From the NCBI RefSeq assembly GCF_028656935.1, contig NZ_JAMDGZ010000023.1:1-63407 (forward strand): a stretch of DNA of 63,407 nt, read 5' to 3'. The notes below the pieces were generated by a model. The model did no database searches, had not been told where the DNA came from, and saw only the letters and a list, made by a program, of their open reading frames with translations. The position numbers were made by a program, and so were the translations under genes. Below, piece after piece: positions 8,538-18,083 of this stretch (position 1 is the stretch's first letter; each line of letters opens with the position of its first letter). The stretch comes from Pseudomonas rubra. GTDB lineage: Bacteria > Pseudomonadota > Gammaproteobacteria > Pseudomonadales > Pseudomonadaceae.

Positions 8538-8712
8538 TGGATCACTCCTGATGAACAACGAATTCCGTAACAGTCCATCGGCGCGACCGATCAGCTTCCG
8601 GGGCTGCTCTGACCCGGTTCTGAGTGGGTTTTGCCGTGATGGCTATTGGCTGTGACCGAAGGGTTTTTTGAATAGTTCAGAAAAAATCACCGCGTGGTTG
8701 CGGCTTTTTCTG

Positions 8713-8726
8713 ACTGATCGGTCAGT
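8713..8726. promoter_or_regulatory. TetR-type palindrome upstream of the DUF4398-lptF unit
   Basis: ACTGATCGGTCAGT is a near-perfect dyad (12 of 14 positions symmetric). It is typical of TetR-family operators and lies about 175 bases upstream of the DUF4398 start on the minus strand. The local TetR gene at 3378 is a candidate regulator. The rest of the gap 8538-8810 shows a GC-rich 16-base palindrome at 8768-8783 but no convincing promoter. Confidence 0.4.
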
Positions 8727-8810
8727 TGGTTTTTCGTTGAACTTTCAGGCGTGCCCGCGGTTCGCGAGCGCCTGCGCAGGCGCCCGCAACGCGGCTGGAG
8801 GCGGGATCAA

Positions 8811-9155
8811 TCAGGGCTTTTTGGCATCCCCGGTGCTGCTCATCGTGTGCAGGTAGCGGCGTGACAGCGCGAGAAAACGCGGGGTCGGGCCGATGTCTTC
8901 ATACAGCGGGTCACCTTCTTCGTCGCTGGCAATCACTTGCGAGCCCTGGACATAGGGAAAGCTGGCTTCCAGCTCTTCAAGCGCTGCCCCCAGCAGTTCG
9001 CCGAGCAGTTCCTCGGGCTGGCGCTTGGGGTACATCTCGGCCAGGGCCGCCAGGCGCGCCGCCGCTTCCATGTCCAGGTGCAGGGCATGGCCGGTAGGGC
9101 TCAGCGAGCCTTTGGCGTGCTGTTCCCAGTGCCGGGCAAGATCACGGATTTTCAT
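8811..9155 (-). CDS. Conserved Pseudomonas small acidic protein
   Basis: The 114-residue cytoplasmic protein has no signal peptide or membrane segment. It is helical and acidic, with a conserved middle (EMYPKRQPEELLGELLGAAL) and GDPLYEDIGPTPRFL near the end. ATG 9155 follows AGGAGAA. Similar proteins sit beside ppc in other pseudomonads (PA3688 position) and are sometimes labelled 'pilin assembly protein', for which I see no basis in the sequence. It is divergent from ppc with a short shared upstream region (9156-9274). Confidence 0.72.
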   Translation of the reverse strand: MKIRDLARHWEQHAKGSLSPTGHALHLDMEAAARLAALAEMYPKRQPEELLGELLGAALEELEASFPYVQGSQVIASDEEGDPLYEDIGPTPRFLALSRRYLHTMSSTGDAKKP

Positions 9156-9274
9156 GATGTTCTCCTGTGTGCCTGCGTTGAGCTTAGTTCAGCCATGGCT
9201 CTGCCTTGAAGCGCAAGCGCGACTGCGGCACTCTGGACCCAGAGCGGTTTTCCCGAATGCCGGAGACAGGGCTG

Positions 9275-11902
9275 ATGACTGATATCGATGTGCGCTTGCG
9301 TGAAGATGTTCATTTGTTGGGCGAGTTGTTGGGCGACACCGTGCGCGAACAGCATGGCGAAGCGTTTTTGCAGACCATCGAGGACATCCGCCGCAGTGCC
9401 AAGGCCGACCGCAGCGGCGCTGCCGAGCAACTGAGCTCGACCCTCAATGACCTGGCCGAAGAGCAACTGCTGCCCGTGGCCCGGGCCTTCAATCAGTTTC
9501 TCAACCTGGCCAACATCGCCGAGCAGTACCAACTGATTCGCCGTCGCGACGCCGGCCAGCCCGAGCCCTTCGAAGCCCGGGTGCTGCCCGAGCTGCTGGC
9601 GCGGCTCAAGGCCGCCGGGCACAGCGACGATGCCCTGGCCCGGCAACTGGGCAAGCTCAGTATCGAACTGGTGTTGACCGCCCACCCCACCGAAGTGGCG
9701 CGGCGTACCCTGATCCAGAAGTACGACGCCATAGCCGCGCAACTGGCGGCCCAGGATCACCGCGACCTGACGCCCGCCGAGCGCGAGCAGGTCCGCGAGC
9801 GCCTGCAGCGGCTGATCGCCGAAGCCTGGCACACCGAAGAAATTCGCCGCACCCGGCCGACCCCGGTGGATGAGGCCAAGTGGGGCTTTGCGGTGATCGA
9901 GCATTCGCTCTGGCAAGCCATCCCGCACCACTTGCGCAAGGTCGATAAAGCCTTGCACCAGGCCACCGGCCTGCACCTGCCACTGGCAGCGGCGCCGATC
10001 CGCTTTGCCTCATGGATGGGCGGCGACCGTGACGGCAACCCCAATGTCACCGCGCGCGTCACCCGCGAAGTGCTGTTGCTGGCGCGCTGGATGGCTGCTG
10101 ACCTGTTTCTGCGCGATATCGATGCCCTGGCTGCGGAGCTGTCGATGCAACAGGCCAGTGAAGCGCTCAGAGCCCAGGTGGGCGAGTCAGCCGAGCCTTA
10201 CCGGGCGTTGCTCAAGCCGTTGCGTGAACGCCTGCGGGTTACCCGGGCCTGGGCCCATGCTTCGTTGACGGCCGCGCAAGCACCTGCGCCCGAGGTGCTG
10301 CAAGACAACCGCGAGCTGTTCGAGCCCTTGCAGCTGTGCTTCGAGTCGTTGCACACCTGTGGCATGGGTGTGATTGCTGACGGCCCGCTGCTCGATTGCC
10401 TGCGCCGCGCCGTGACGTTCGGCCTGTTCCTGGTACGCCTGGACGTACGTCAGGACGCCGCGCGGCACACGGCGGCGCTGAGCGAAATCACCGAATACCT
10501 GGGCCTTGGCCGTTATGCCGAGTGGGATGAAGAGGCGCGGATCGCCTTCTTGCAGCAAGAGCTGAACAGTCGCCGGCCGTTGCTGCCAGGCCATTTCCAG
10601 CCCGAGGCTGACACCGCCGAAGTACTCGCCACCTGCCGTGAGATTGCCGCCGCACCGGCGGCTTCGCTAGGCTCCTACGTGATCTCCATGGCCGGCGCCG
10701 CTTCCGACGTGCTGGCGGTACAACTGTTGCTCAAAGAGGCTGGCGTGCTGCGGCCTATGCGCGTGGTGCCATTGTTCGAAACCCTGGCCGATCTGGACAA
10801 CGCTGGTCCGGTGATGGCGCGCCTGCTCGGTCTGCCGGGATATCGCGCCGGCCTGCATGGCCCGCAGGAAGTGATGATCGGTTATTCCGACTCGGCCAAG
10901 GATGCCGGTACCACGGCTGCGGCCTGGGCCCAGTATCGCGCCCAGGAAACCCTGGTGCGAATCTGTCGCGAGCAGCAGGTCGAATTGCTGCTGTTCCACG
11001 GTCGTGGCGGTACCGTTGGCCGTGGCGGCGGCCCGGCCCATGCGGCGATCCTGTCGCAGCCACCGGGTTCGGTGGCCGGGCGCTTCCGTACCACCGAGCA
11101 GGGCGAGATGATCCGCTTCAAGTTTGGCTTGCCGGATATTGCCGAGCAAAATCTCAATCTCTACCTGGCGGCGGTGCTGGAAGCCACCTTGCTGCCACCG
11201 CCGCCGCCACAACCGTCCTGGCGTGAGCTGATGGACCAGTTGGCCGCCGATGGCGTCAAGGCTTATCGCGGTGTAGTGCGCGACAACCCCGAGTTCGTCG
11301 AGTATTTCCGCCAGTCCACCCCTGAACAGGAACTGGGCCGCTTGCCGCTGGGCAGTCGCCCGGCCAAGCGGCGTGCTGGCGGCATCGAAAGCCTGCGGGC
11401 GATCCCGTGGATTTTCGGTTGGACCCAGACCCGCCTGATGTTGCCGGCCTGGCTCGGCTGGGAAGCGGCATTGAACAACGCCCTGGCTCGTGGGCAGGGG
11501 CCCTTGCTGGCCGAGATGCGCGAGCAGTGGCCGTTTTTCCGCACACGCATCGACATGCTGGAAATGGTCCTGGCCAAGGCCGATGCCGATATTGCCCGCT
11601 CCTACGACGAACGTCTGGTGCAACCAGAACTGCGACCTTTGGGTGCACATTTGCGCGACCTATTGTCGCAGGCGTGCCAGGTGGTACTGGGGCTGACCGG
11701 GCAGCCGGTGCTACTGGCGCACAGCCCCGAGACCCTGGAATTCATCCGCCTGCGCAACACCTATCTGGACCCGCTGCATCTATTGCAGGCCGAACTTCTG
11801 GCGCGCTCGCGTGGGCGTGAAGCCGCTCTGGATAGCCCGTTGGAGCAGGCCTTGCTGGTGACCGTGGCCGGGATCGCGGCGGGGCTGCGCAACACCGGCT
11901 GA
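9275..11902 (+). CDS. ppc: Phosphoenolpyruvate carboxylase
   Basis: PEPC carboxylates phosphoenolpyruvate to oxaloacetate to refill the TCA cycle. The 875-residue product is the normal bacterial length. It shows the first catalytic motif VLTAHPTE with the active His at 137, GGDRDGNP, the glycine-rich loop [14 protein letters not shown] and the C-terminal RNTYLDPLH ending in NTG. The start ATG 9275 is preceded by GGAGACAGGG; in-frame ATGs upstream (9206, 9257) lack such a site. It stands alone between divergent and downstream genes, with no clear terminator after it. Confidence 0.97.
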   Translation: MTDIDVRLREDVHLLGELLGDTVREQHGEAFLQTIEDIRRSAKADRSGAAEQLSSTLNDLAEEQLLPVARAFNQFLNLANIAEQYQLIRRRDAGQPEPFEARVLPELLARLKAAGHSDDALARQLGKLSIELVLTAHPTEVARRTLIQKYDAIAAQLAAQDHRDLTPAEREQVRERLQRLIAEAWHTEEIRRTRPTPVDEAKWGFAVIEHSLWQAIPHHLRKVDKALHQATGLHLPLAAAPIRFASWMGGDRDGNPNVTARVTREVLLLARWMAADLFLRDIDALAAELSMQQASEALRAQVGESAEPYRALLKPLRERLRVTRAWAHASLTAAQAPAPEVLQDNRELFEPLQLCFESLHTCGMGVIADGPLLDCLRRAVTFGLFLVRLDVRQDAARHTAALSEITEYLGLGRYAEWDEEARIAFLQQELNSRRPLLPGHFQPEADTAEVLATCREIAAAPAASLGSYVISMAGAASDVLAVQLLLKEAGVLRPMRVVPLFETLADLDNAGPVMARLLGLPGYRAGLHGPQEVMIGYSDSAKDAGTTAAAWAQYRAQETLVRICREQQVELLLFHGRGGTVGRGGGPAHAAILSQPPGSVAGRFRTTEQGEMIRFKFGLPDIAEQNLNLYLAAVLEATLLPPPPPQPSWRELMDQLAADGVKAYRGVVRDNPEFVEYFRQSTPEQELGRLPLGSRPAKRRAGGIESLRAIPWIFGWTQTRLMLPAWLGWEAALNNALARGQGPLLAEMREQWPFFRTRIDMLEMVLAKADADIARSYDERLVQPELRPLGAHLRDLLSQACQVVLGLTGQPVLLAHSPETLEFIRLRNTYLDPLHLLQAELLARSRGREAALDSPLEQALLVTVAGIAAGLRNTG

Positions 11903-11959
11903 GTGCTGAAGCCGACCGCGCGCGGCTTGCCACATGATAGGCAGAGTGCTTGTAAAGCA

Positions 11960-11984
11960 ACAGGTTGCGCCCGGCGCAACCTGT
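11960..11984. repeat. Perfect 11-base inverted repeat in the ppc-adk gap
   Basis: ACAGGTTGCGC at 11960-11970 is exactly complementary to 11974-11984 around CCG. It lies 58 bases after the ppc stop and has no T-run, so it could be a rho-dependent end stem or a protein-binding dyad. The rest of the gap (11903-12159) shows no gene; an A-rich stretch precedes the adk ribosome binding site. Confidence 0.6.
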
Positions 11985-12072
11985 GCTCAAGACGGTTACT
12001 GTGCACGGGTTTATCCGACTTTCGAGCGCTTGTGTGGCTTGCGGGCGCTGTGTATCTTGAGCAGCCTTTTGA

Positions 12073-12810
<738 letters not shown>

Positions 12811-12831
12811 TCGACGTTCGGTAGTGCAGAC

Positions 12832-12860
12832 AACGGCCCGCTTGCGGGCCGTTGTTGTTT
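12832..12860 (+). terminator. Intrinsic terminator after adk
   Basis: AACGGCCCG (12832-12840) pairs perfectly with CGGGCCGTT (12845-12853) around CTTG, followed by a T-rich tail. Confidence 0.8.
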
Positions 12861-12897
12861 ATAATGCCGCTCTTTTTTCTTGCCCCTGGAAGCCCCG

Positions 12898-13572
12898 ATG
12901 ACCACCTTGCTGGCCCTCGATACCGCCACTGAAGCCTGCTCCGTCGCCCTGCTGCATGATGGCAAGGTTTCCAGCCACTATGAGGTGATCCCGCGTCTGC
13001 ACGCGCAGAAGCTGCTGCCGATGATCCAGCAACTGCTGGCCGATGCCGGCGTCACCCTGCAACAGCTCGATGCCATCGCCTTTGGCCGCGGTCCGGGCGC
13101 CTTCACCGGCGTGCGCATTGCCATTGGCGTGGTCCAGGGCCTGGCCTTTGCCCTGGAACGTCCGGTATTGCCGGTGTCCAACCTGGCGGTGCTGGCCCAG
13201 CGTGCCCTGCGTGAGCAGGGCGTGCAGCAAGTGGCGGCGGCGATCGATGCACGCATGGACGAGGTCTACTGGGGTTGCTATCAGAACGTCGACGGTGAAA
13301 TGCGCCTGCAAGGCCTTGAGGCAGTGCTGCCGCCGGAGCAGGTCGCCTTGCCAACCGGCGCCAGCGGCGACTGGTTCGGTGCTGGCACTGGCTGGGGCTA
13401 TGCCGAGCGTCTGGCGGTCAAGGTCAGCGGTCAGGATGCCAGCCTGTTGCCCCACGCCCAGGACCTGCTGAGCCTGGCGACTTTCGCCTGGCAGCGTGGC
13501 GAAGCGATTGTGGCCGACCAGGCACAACCGGTGTACCTGCGCGACAAAGTTGCTACGCCGAAAGCGCGCTGA
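12898..13572 (+). CDS. tsaB: tRNA t6A37 threonylcarbamoyltransferase complex subunit TsaB
   Basis: TsaB is the non-catalytic partner of TsaD in making threonylcarbamoyladenosine at tRNA position 37. The 224-residue product begins with the ASKHA-fold LLALDTATEACSVAL. It has the conserved segment FGRGPGAFTGVRIAIG (about residues 63-78) and DARMDEVYW, and ends with the QPVYLRDKVA tail typical of TsaB. ATG 12898 gives the standard N-terminus. Adk next to TsaB is the usual Pseudomonas order. TcdA at 32319 acts on the product of this pathway. Confidence 0.95.
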   Translation: MTTLLALDTATEACSVALLHDGKVSSHYEVIPRLHAQKLLPMIQQLLADAGVTLQQLDAIAFGRGPGAFTGVRIAIGVVQGLAFALERPVLPVSNLAVLAQRALREQGVQQVAAAIDARMDEVYWGCYQNVDGEMRLQGLEAVLPPEQVALPTGASGDWFGAGTGWGYAERLAVKVSGQDASLLPHAQDLLSLATFAWQRGEAIVADQAQPVYLRDKVATPKAR

Positions 13573-13702
13573 GTGCAGTTCGTCGGTTATTCCCAAGCCA
13601 AATAAAACCTTTTGCCCGATCTGTGGTCCAGTTATCAATCGGGCATTAGCGAAGGATCAGCGATGCTGCTAAATTGCCATCATTGTTCCTGAGTAGATCG
13701 CC

Positions 13703-13999
13703 ATGCGTATCGACGGTTTTTCCTCACAGTCCTACCCCATCAAGCGAGCCCCGCGCAAAGCGCCGCTGCGTAGCGATGACGTGGACGATGAGGCACTGCC
13801 GGGCGAATTCGAAGTGCAGGCGCAAACCAGCGCCAGTCATGGGCAGGCGCGTACTGGCGGCTTGCCAGCGCGACCTCAGGACATGATTTTCCCGCGGGCG
13901 CGCAACAAGCGTACCGCCCATGCCCTGGCCAGCTACCTGGCCACTGCCGGTTTCGTCGACTGGGAGATGGAAGTGCTGGGGCTGGACCTGTACATTTGA
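13703..13999 (+). CDS. Conserved small protein of unknown function
   Basis: The 98-residue product has a basic, proline- and Gln-rich, probably disordered first half and a conserved-looking C-terminal helix region (KRTAHALASYLATAGFVDWEMEVLGLDLYI). It carries no signal peptide or membrane segment and I do not recognise it. It ends three bases before the DUF72 gene, so the two are likely co-transcribed. The preceding gap (13573-13702) holds a weak GCCCGAT/ATCGGGC stem and no clear promoter. Confidence 0.65.
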   Translation: MRIDGFSSQSYPIKRAPRKAPLRSDDVDDEALPGEFEVQAQTSASHGQARTGGLPARPQDMIFPRARNKRTAHALASYLATAGFVDWEMEVLGLDLYI

Positions 14000-14002
14000 T
14001 GG

Positions 14003-14872
14003 ATGAGTCTGTCCACACTACCCTATTTTGTCGGTTGTCCGTCCTGGAGTGAAAACGCCTGGCGCGACTACCTGTATCCGTCTGACGCTAAAACCAGCGA
14101 CTTTCTAGGCCTCTACAGCCAGGTCTTCAATGCCGTAGAAGGCAACACCACTTTTTATGCCCGCCCGGCGCCAGCGACCATCGAACGCTGGGCGCAGGTG
14201 ATGCCTGCGCATTTTCGTTTTACCGCCAAGTTTCCCGGTGATATCAGCCATAGCGGTGACCTGCACGGTCAGTTGGTCGCAGCCCAGGCCTTCATCGAGT
14301 TGCTCAAGCCCCTCGGAGCGCGCGTTGCGCCGTACTGGTTGCAGCTGCCCGCAAGCTTCGGCCCGGCGCGCCTCGGCGAGCTGATGAGTTTCATCGACGA
14401 GGCAGGCGTGCCGGTCGCTGTCGAAGTACGCAACGCGGCGTTCTTCAGCAAGGGCGATGAAGAGCGCCTGCTCAACCGTTTGCTGCTCGAGCGGGGCGTG
14501 GAACGAATCTGCCTGGATCCCCGGGCCCTGTTCAGTTGCACCTCGCGCAGCCCCGAGGTGCTCCACGCCCAGTCGAAAAAGCCGCGGGTGCCGCCACGTC
14601 CAACCGCCTTTACCCAGCACCCGCAGATCCGCTTCATCGGCCACCCCGAACTTGCGGCCAACGAGCCGTTCCTGTTGCCATGGCTGGACAAGGTCGCGGC
14701 CTGGATCGAGGAGGGGCGTAGCCCTTATGTTTTCCTGCATACTGCCGACAATCGTCAGGCCGCAGCGCTAGCCCGGCGTTTTCATCAGGGCCTGATGGAA
14801 CGCCTGCCGGGGCTTGCGGCCTTGCCTGAACTGGACCGGACGCCTGAAGCCGAACAACTCGGCCTGCTCTAA
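14003..14872 (+). CDS. DUF72 family protein (YecE-like)
   Basis: The 289-residue product belongs to the DUF72/UPF0759 TIM-barrel family. It starts with FVGCPSWSENAWRDYLYP and has FNAVEGNTTFYARP, FRFTAKFP and the C-terminal YVFLHTADNRQAAALARRFH, all family hallmarks. No activity is established for the family; the fold is endonuclease-IV-like. ATG 14003 lies three bases after the previous stop. Cytoplasmic. Confidence 0.88.
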   Translation: MSLSTLPYFVGCPSWSENAWRDYLYPSDAKTSDFLGLYSQVFNAVEGNTTFYARPAPATIERWAQVMPAHFRFTAKFPGDISHSGDLHGQLVAAQAFIELLKPLGARVAPYWLQLPASFGPARLGELMSFIDEAGVPVAVEVRNAAFFSKGDEERLLNRLLLERGVERICLDPRALFSCTSRSPEVLHAQSKKPRVPPRPTAFTQHPQIRFIGHPELAANEPFLLPWLDKVAAWIEEGRSPYVFLHTADNRQAAALARRFHQGLMERLPGLAALPELDRTPEAEQLGLL

Positions 14873-14903
14873 GCGTCCTGCCGCCTGCCCGGAAGTCGTG
14901 ATC

Positions 14904-15068
14904 ATGGATATGCAAACCCTGCTCGCCGAAGCCTTCAAAGCCCTGCATGAGCGCGACGGCGCCTTCGTCATCCCCAACCCCTGGGATGCAGGCTCCGCCA
15001 AGTTGCTGGCCAGCCTCGGCTTCGAGGCGTTGTCGTTCGCGCAACTCAACCAATTGTTCAGGCGTTGA
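14904..15068 (+). pseudogene. Internally deleted remnant of a PEP-mutase/isocitrate-lyase family gene
   Basis: The 54-codon frame from ATG 14904 gives an N-terminus typical of the PEP phosphonomutase/isocitrate lyase superfamily (HERDGAFVIPNPWDAGSAKL, then LASLGFEAL). It then jumps directly to SFAQLNQLFRR and stops. Intact family members are about 250-290 residues and end with a similar SxxxLNxLF tail, so this looks like a gene that lost its middle in frame, keeping both ends. The catalytic region is absent, so no activity is expected. A frame may still be translated as a short peptide. Confidence 0.7.
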
Positions 15069-15074
15069 TCGATA

Positions 15075-15758
15075 ATGCGCAAAGGATTGCTCGCTGTACT
15101 GTGCCTGCTGTTGATAGCCCTAAGCGTCGCTGCCTGGCGTCTGCCCGATGCCTGGAACCCCTGGGCTGCGCTGGATGTCCGCCAGCCGCCGAATCTGCTC
15201 ACGCCGTACAAGCTGAGCCGTCTGGAGGATGACCCGCAGTTGTGTGCGCAGGCGCTGGCGACCTCTGATCTACGTTACCGCAAGCAGGCCGACAGCCCGG
15301 CCAATGTCCCCTGCCCACTGGAAAACGTGGTGCGGGTCGAGGGCTCGTCGGTGCGCCTGAGTAGCAGTTTCGTTGCCAGTTGCCCGTTGGCGGTGGCCTA
15401 TGCGCTGTTCGAGCGCCATGCGCTGCAACCGGCGGCGCAGCGTGCCTTTGCCCAGCCGGTGGTGCAGGTCGATCATTTGGGTAGTTTTGCCTGTCGCAAC
15501 ATGTACAACCGCAAGATTGGCCGTTTAAGCCAGCATGCCACGGCCAATGCATTGGATATTGCCGGCTTTCGCCTGGCCGATGGGCAGCGTATTCAGTTGC
15601 TCAAGGACTGGCCGGGGGAAGGCGTCAAAGCGAAGTTTCTAAAGGATGTGCACGCCAGCGCCTGCGACAGTTTCAATACCGTGCTGGGGCCCGACTACAA
15701 CGCCGCGCACCGTAATCACTTTCACCTGGACATGGGCTTCTGGCAGATCTGCCGTTAA
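15075..15758 (+). CDS. Extensin-like family protein, membrane-anchored
   Basis: The 227-residue product has one N-terminal hydrophobic segment (about 4-22), either a signal anchor or an uncleaved signal. A periplasmic extensin-like domain related to M15 (VanY-type) peptidases follows. The histidines SQHATANALDIAGF and HRNHFHLDM look like the metal site, and several cysteines (about residues 56, 78, 99, 139, 196, 226) could form disulfides. A wall-peptide hydrolase role is inferred. It starts six bases after the remnant gene and ends just before the convergent gene at 15762. Confidence 0.82.
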   Translation: MRKGLLAVLCLLLIALSVAAWRLPDAWNPWAALDVRQPPNLLTPYKLSRLEDDPQLCAQALATSDLRYRKQADSPANVPCPLENVVRVEGSSVRLSSSFVASCPLAVAYALFERHALQPAAQRAFAQPVVQVDHLGSFACRNMYNRKIGRLSQHATANALDIAGFRLADGQRIQLLKDWPGEGVKAKFLKDVHASACDSFNTVLGPDYNAAHRNHFHLDMGFWQICR

Positions 15759-15761
15759 CGA

Positions 15762-16382
15762 TCAGGCCGCGACGCGCACGTTGTTCAGCACCACCGGGCG
15801 GGCCCAGCGGTTGTCGAAGTCCAACTGCGATTGCTGCACGGCCATGGTCGCTTCGTCGAAGGGCTCGGCAGCCTTGTCCAGCAGGTCCATGTCGAACTCG
15901 GCGATCGGCAGGTAGAGCGGCTTGGCCTGTGGTGCCGGGCCAGGCTCGGGCAGCGGATGGCCCTGGCTCATAACGGTTGGGCGAACCCAGGTGTTGCTGA
16001 TGTCCAGTTGGCGCTGTTGCTCGATCAGTTCGGCGGCGCTGAAGGGCGGGGCGAGTTTTTCCAGCAGCTCAGGTTCGAACTCGGCAATCGGCAGGAACAG
16101 CGGTTCAGGCGGTGCCAGTTCGGTGTCCTGCACATCACACAGACGCTGGTTGTGGATCTGCGCCAGCACCTGAGCGCCACCCAGCGGCTCGCCGGTGACC
16201 TTGTCGAACTGCTCGGCGGCCACGCTGGTTGCCGCGCCTTCTTCACCTTGCTGCTCAGCCAGGGCGCGGGCAAAAAAATCCTGCCACAGGTGGCTGACGC
16301 CACCCAGTGCCTGGGTATTGTGCCGGCCATAGTCGCCGACGGGCGAGATATAACCTGAGTTGAGCTGAAGAATGTCGGTCAT
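15762..16382 (-). CDS. Protein with two 45-residue internal repeats, function unknown
   Basis: The 206-residue protein has two clear tandem repeats at about residues 94-138 and 155-199. Each reads PLxLPIAEFxxxLLxKxxxPF, then QQxQLDxxNxWxRPxV. A proline-rich linker joins them. The N-terminal part (1-90) is unrelated and Gln/Ala-rich. It has no signal peptide or membrane segment. I do not recognise the family. It is convergent with the extensin-like gene (gap of three bases) and divergent from rsmJ. Confidence 0.75.
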   Translation of the reverse strand: MTDILQLNSGYISPVGDYGRHNTQALGGVSHLWQDFFARALAEQQGEEGAATSVAAEQFDKVTGEPLGGAQVLAQIHNQRLCDVQDTELAPPEPLFLPIAEFEPELLEKLAPPFSAAELIEQQRQLDISNTWVRPTVMSQGHPLPEPGPAPQAKPLYLPIAEFDMDLLDKAAEPFDEATMAVQQSQLDFDNRWARPVVLNNVRVAA

Positions 16383-16477
16383 GGCAGTCGCAGAGGGTGC
16401 TGGTCTGGCAAAATAGCGAATACTTCGTATATCGGCCGCGGCCGACGATCATTTAATTTTTTTGAGTACAGGATTTG

Positions 16478-17260
16478 ATGGTGGAGCAACTGGCGGACAG
16501 CGGCATCCGGGTCGAGGCGTTGACGGCCGATTTTCAGGCTAAGGCTTGCGAGTGGGCGCAGCGCCTGGCGTTGCCACTTAGCGACGACAGCGCAGGCTTT
16601 GCCGTGCAGGTCGGCGCCGACGGCCTGCAGATTCAGCAGTTGGGCCCGCACGCACCGGGGCCGGTGCGGGTGGATTTTGTCGAAGGCGCGGCGGCCCACC
16701 GGCGGGTGTTTGGCGGCGGTAGCGGGCAGATGATCGCCAAGGCAGTGGGTATCGCCCAGGGTGTACGCCCGCAGGTGCTCGACGCCACGGCGGGGTTGGG
16801 TAAGGACGCTTTCGTGCTGGCTAGCCTGGGCTGCCAGATGACCCTGATCGAGCGCCAGCCGCTGGTTGCCGCCTTGCTTGAAGACGGCCTGGCCCGCGCT
16901 CGCAGCGATGCCGAGGTCGGCCCGATCGTCGCGCGTATGCGCTTGCTCACCGGCAACGCCATCGAACACATGCACAACTGGCAGGGCGAGCCGCCTCAGG
17001 TGATCTACCTTGATCCGATGTTCCCGCACCGCGACAAGAGCGCGTTGGTGAAGAAAGAGATGCGCGTGTTCCGCCCGCTGGTCGGCGATGACCTCGATGC
17101 CCCGGCGCTGCTCGAAGCGGCCCTGGCCCTGGCCAGCCACCGGGTGGTGGTCAAGCGCCCGCGCAAGGCGCCGATCATCGACGGGCCCAAGCCCAGCCAC
17201 TGCCTGGAAGGCAAATCCAGCCGCTACGATATCTACCCGAAAAAAGCCCTCAAGGCTTAA
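16478..17260 (+). CDS. rsmJ: 16S rRNA (guanine-1516-N2)-methyltransferase
   Basis: RsmJ uses SAM to methylate G1516 of 16S rRNA. The 260-residue product shows the Rossmann SAM site [19 protein letters not shown], the catalytic-type [19 protein letters not shown] and the C-terminal [17 protein letters not shown], all matching YhiQ/RsmJ. ATG 16478 is used; TTG 16475 just before is in frame. Its stop overlaps the stop of the convergent TetR gene through a shared TTAA. Confidence 0.95.
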   Translation: MVEQLADSGIRVEALTADFQAKACEWAQRLALPLSDDSAGFAVQVGADGLQIQQLGPHAPGPVRVDFVEGAAAHRRVFGGGSGQMIAKAVGIAQGVRPQVLDATAGLGKDAFVLASLGCQMTLIERQPLVAALLEDGLARARSDAEVGPIVARMRLLTGNAIEHMHNWQGEPPQVIYLDPMFPHRDKSALVKKEMRVFRPLVGDDLDAPALLEAALALASHRVVVKRPRKAPIIDGPKPSHCLEGKSSRYDIYPKKALKA

Positions 17261-17889
17261 GGCCGGTAGGCGCGCATGAACAGCGCCACCACTTCCTGTA
17301 CATGGGCCTCGGCGGCTTCGGCATCCAGCGCCGGGGCATAGCCGAGCAGCAGGCGGAAGTTGGCCGCGCCCTTGAGCAGGCAGAAGAAGTGTTCGGCGGC
17401 ATTGGCCGGCTGTTCGATACGCAGGACCCCGCGTTCATCGACCTGGCGCAGCAGCGCCTCCATCTCATGCAGGACCCGCATCGGGCCTGCCTCGAAGAAG
17501 ATCTGGCTGAGCTTCGGGTCCTGGTTGCCCAGGGCCATGATCAGCCGGTGCAGCTTGACCGACAGGTCGCTGCTGATCAGCGCCTGAAAACCTCGACCGA
17601 TCTTGAGCAGCACCTGATCCAGCGGCACGCCCTCGGGCAGCTCGAAAATCAGTTCGGGCAACTGCGCGGTGCAGGTGGCCACGACGGCCGAGGAGAACAG
17701 CGTCTCCTTGTCGGTGAAGTGGCTGTAGACCGTGAGTTTTGACACACCTGCCGCTGTTGCGACTGCATCCATGCTGGTGTTGGCATAGCCAAGGGTGAGG
17801 AACAACGCTTTGGCAGCGTCAAGAATGGCCTGGCGTTTTGCCAGGTCCTTGGGCCGGCCGGGGCCGGGAGCAGCGGTGACGTTAGGCAT
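17257..17889 (-). CDS. TetR-family regulator of the adjacent RND efflux genes
   Basis: A 210-residue repressor. The N-terminal HTH is clear: [20 protein letters not shown], then [21 protein letters not shown]. The C-terminal ligand domain resembles AcrR-type C-terminal domains, rich in Leu and Phe. It is divergent from the efflux operon at 18084, the standard layout for a local repressor, and a dyad at 18032-18047 lies in the gap. In P. aeruginosa a TetR and RND block also follows rsmJ (mexLJK region), so a common origin is possible. Confidence 0.92.
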   Translation of the reverse strand: MPNVTAAPGPGRPKDLAKRQAILDAAKALFLTLGYANTSMDAVATAAGVSKLTVYSHFTDKETLFSSAVVATCTAQLPELIFELPEGVPLDQVLLKIGRGFQALISSDLSVKLHRLIMALGNQDPKLSQIFFEAGPMRVLHEMEALLRQVDERGVLRIEQPANAAEHFFCLLKGAANFRLLLGYAPALDAEAAEAHVQEVVALFMRAYRP

Positions 17890-18031
17890 GAGTGAAAAAT
17901 TACAGATTCCAGTAAGTGCACATGGTACATCGCGACCGGCTTTTCGGCGGGCAAATATCGACGCGCTGCTCTCGGGAAAATATGGGATTTCTCGCGCAGT
18001 GCTGCTTCCCCGGTCCGGCTCCCTGATTTAA

Positions 18032-18047
18032 TATACCCGTCAGTATA
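18032..18047. promoter_or_regulatory. Putative TetR operator for the efflux operon
   Basis: TATACCCGTCAGTATA has perfect five-base arms (TATAC/GTATA) and extends imperfectly on both sides into AT-rich sequence. It lies 36 bases before the start of the membrane fusion gene, where a repressor would block the promoter. It is the only good dyad in the 17890-18083 gap. Confidence 0.55.
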
Positions 18048-18083
18048 AATATTCAAAGCGCCATTCGCGAAAGGTCATTCATC

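Noticed and set aside
8768..8783. 16-base perfect palindrome GCGCCTGCGCAGGCGC
   Set aside because: It is GC-rich simple symmetry without a T-run or a matching second copy nearby; too weak alone to call a site.
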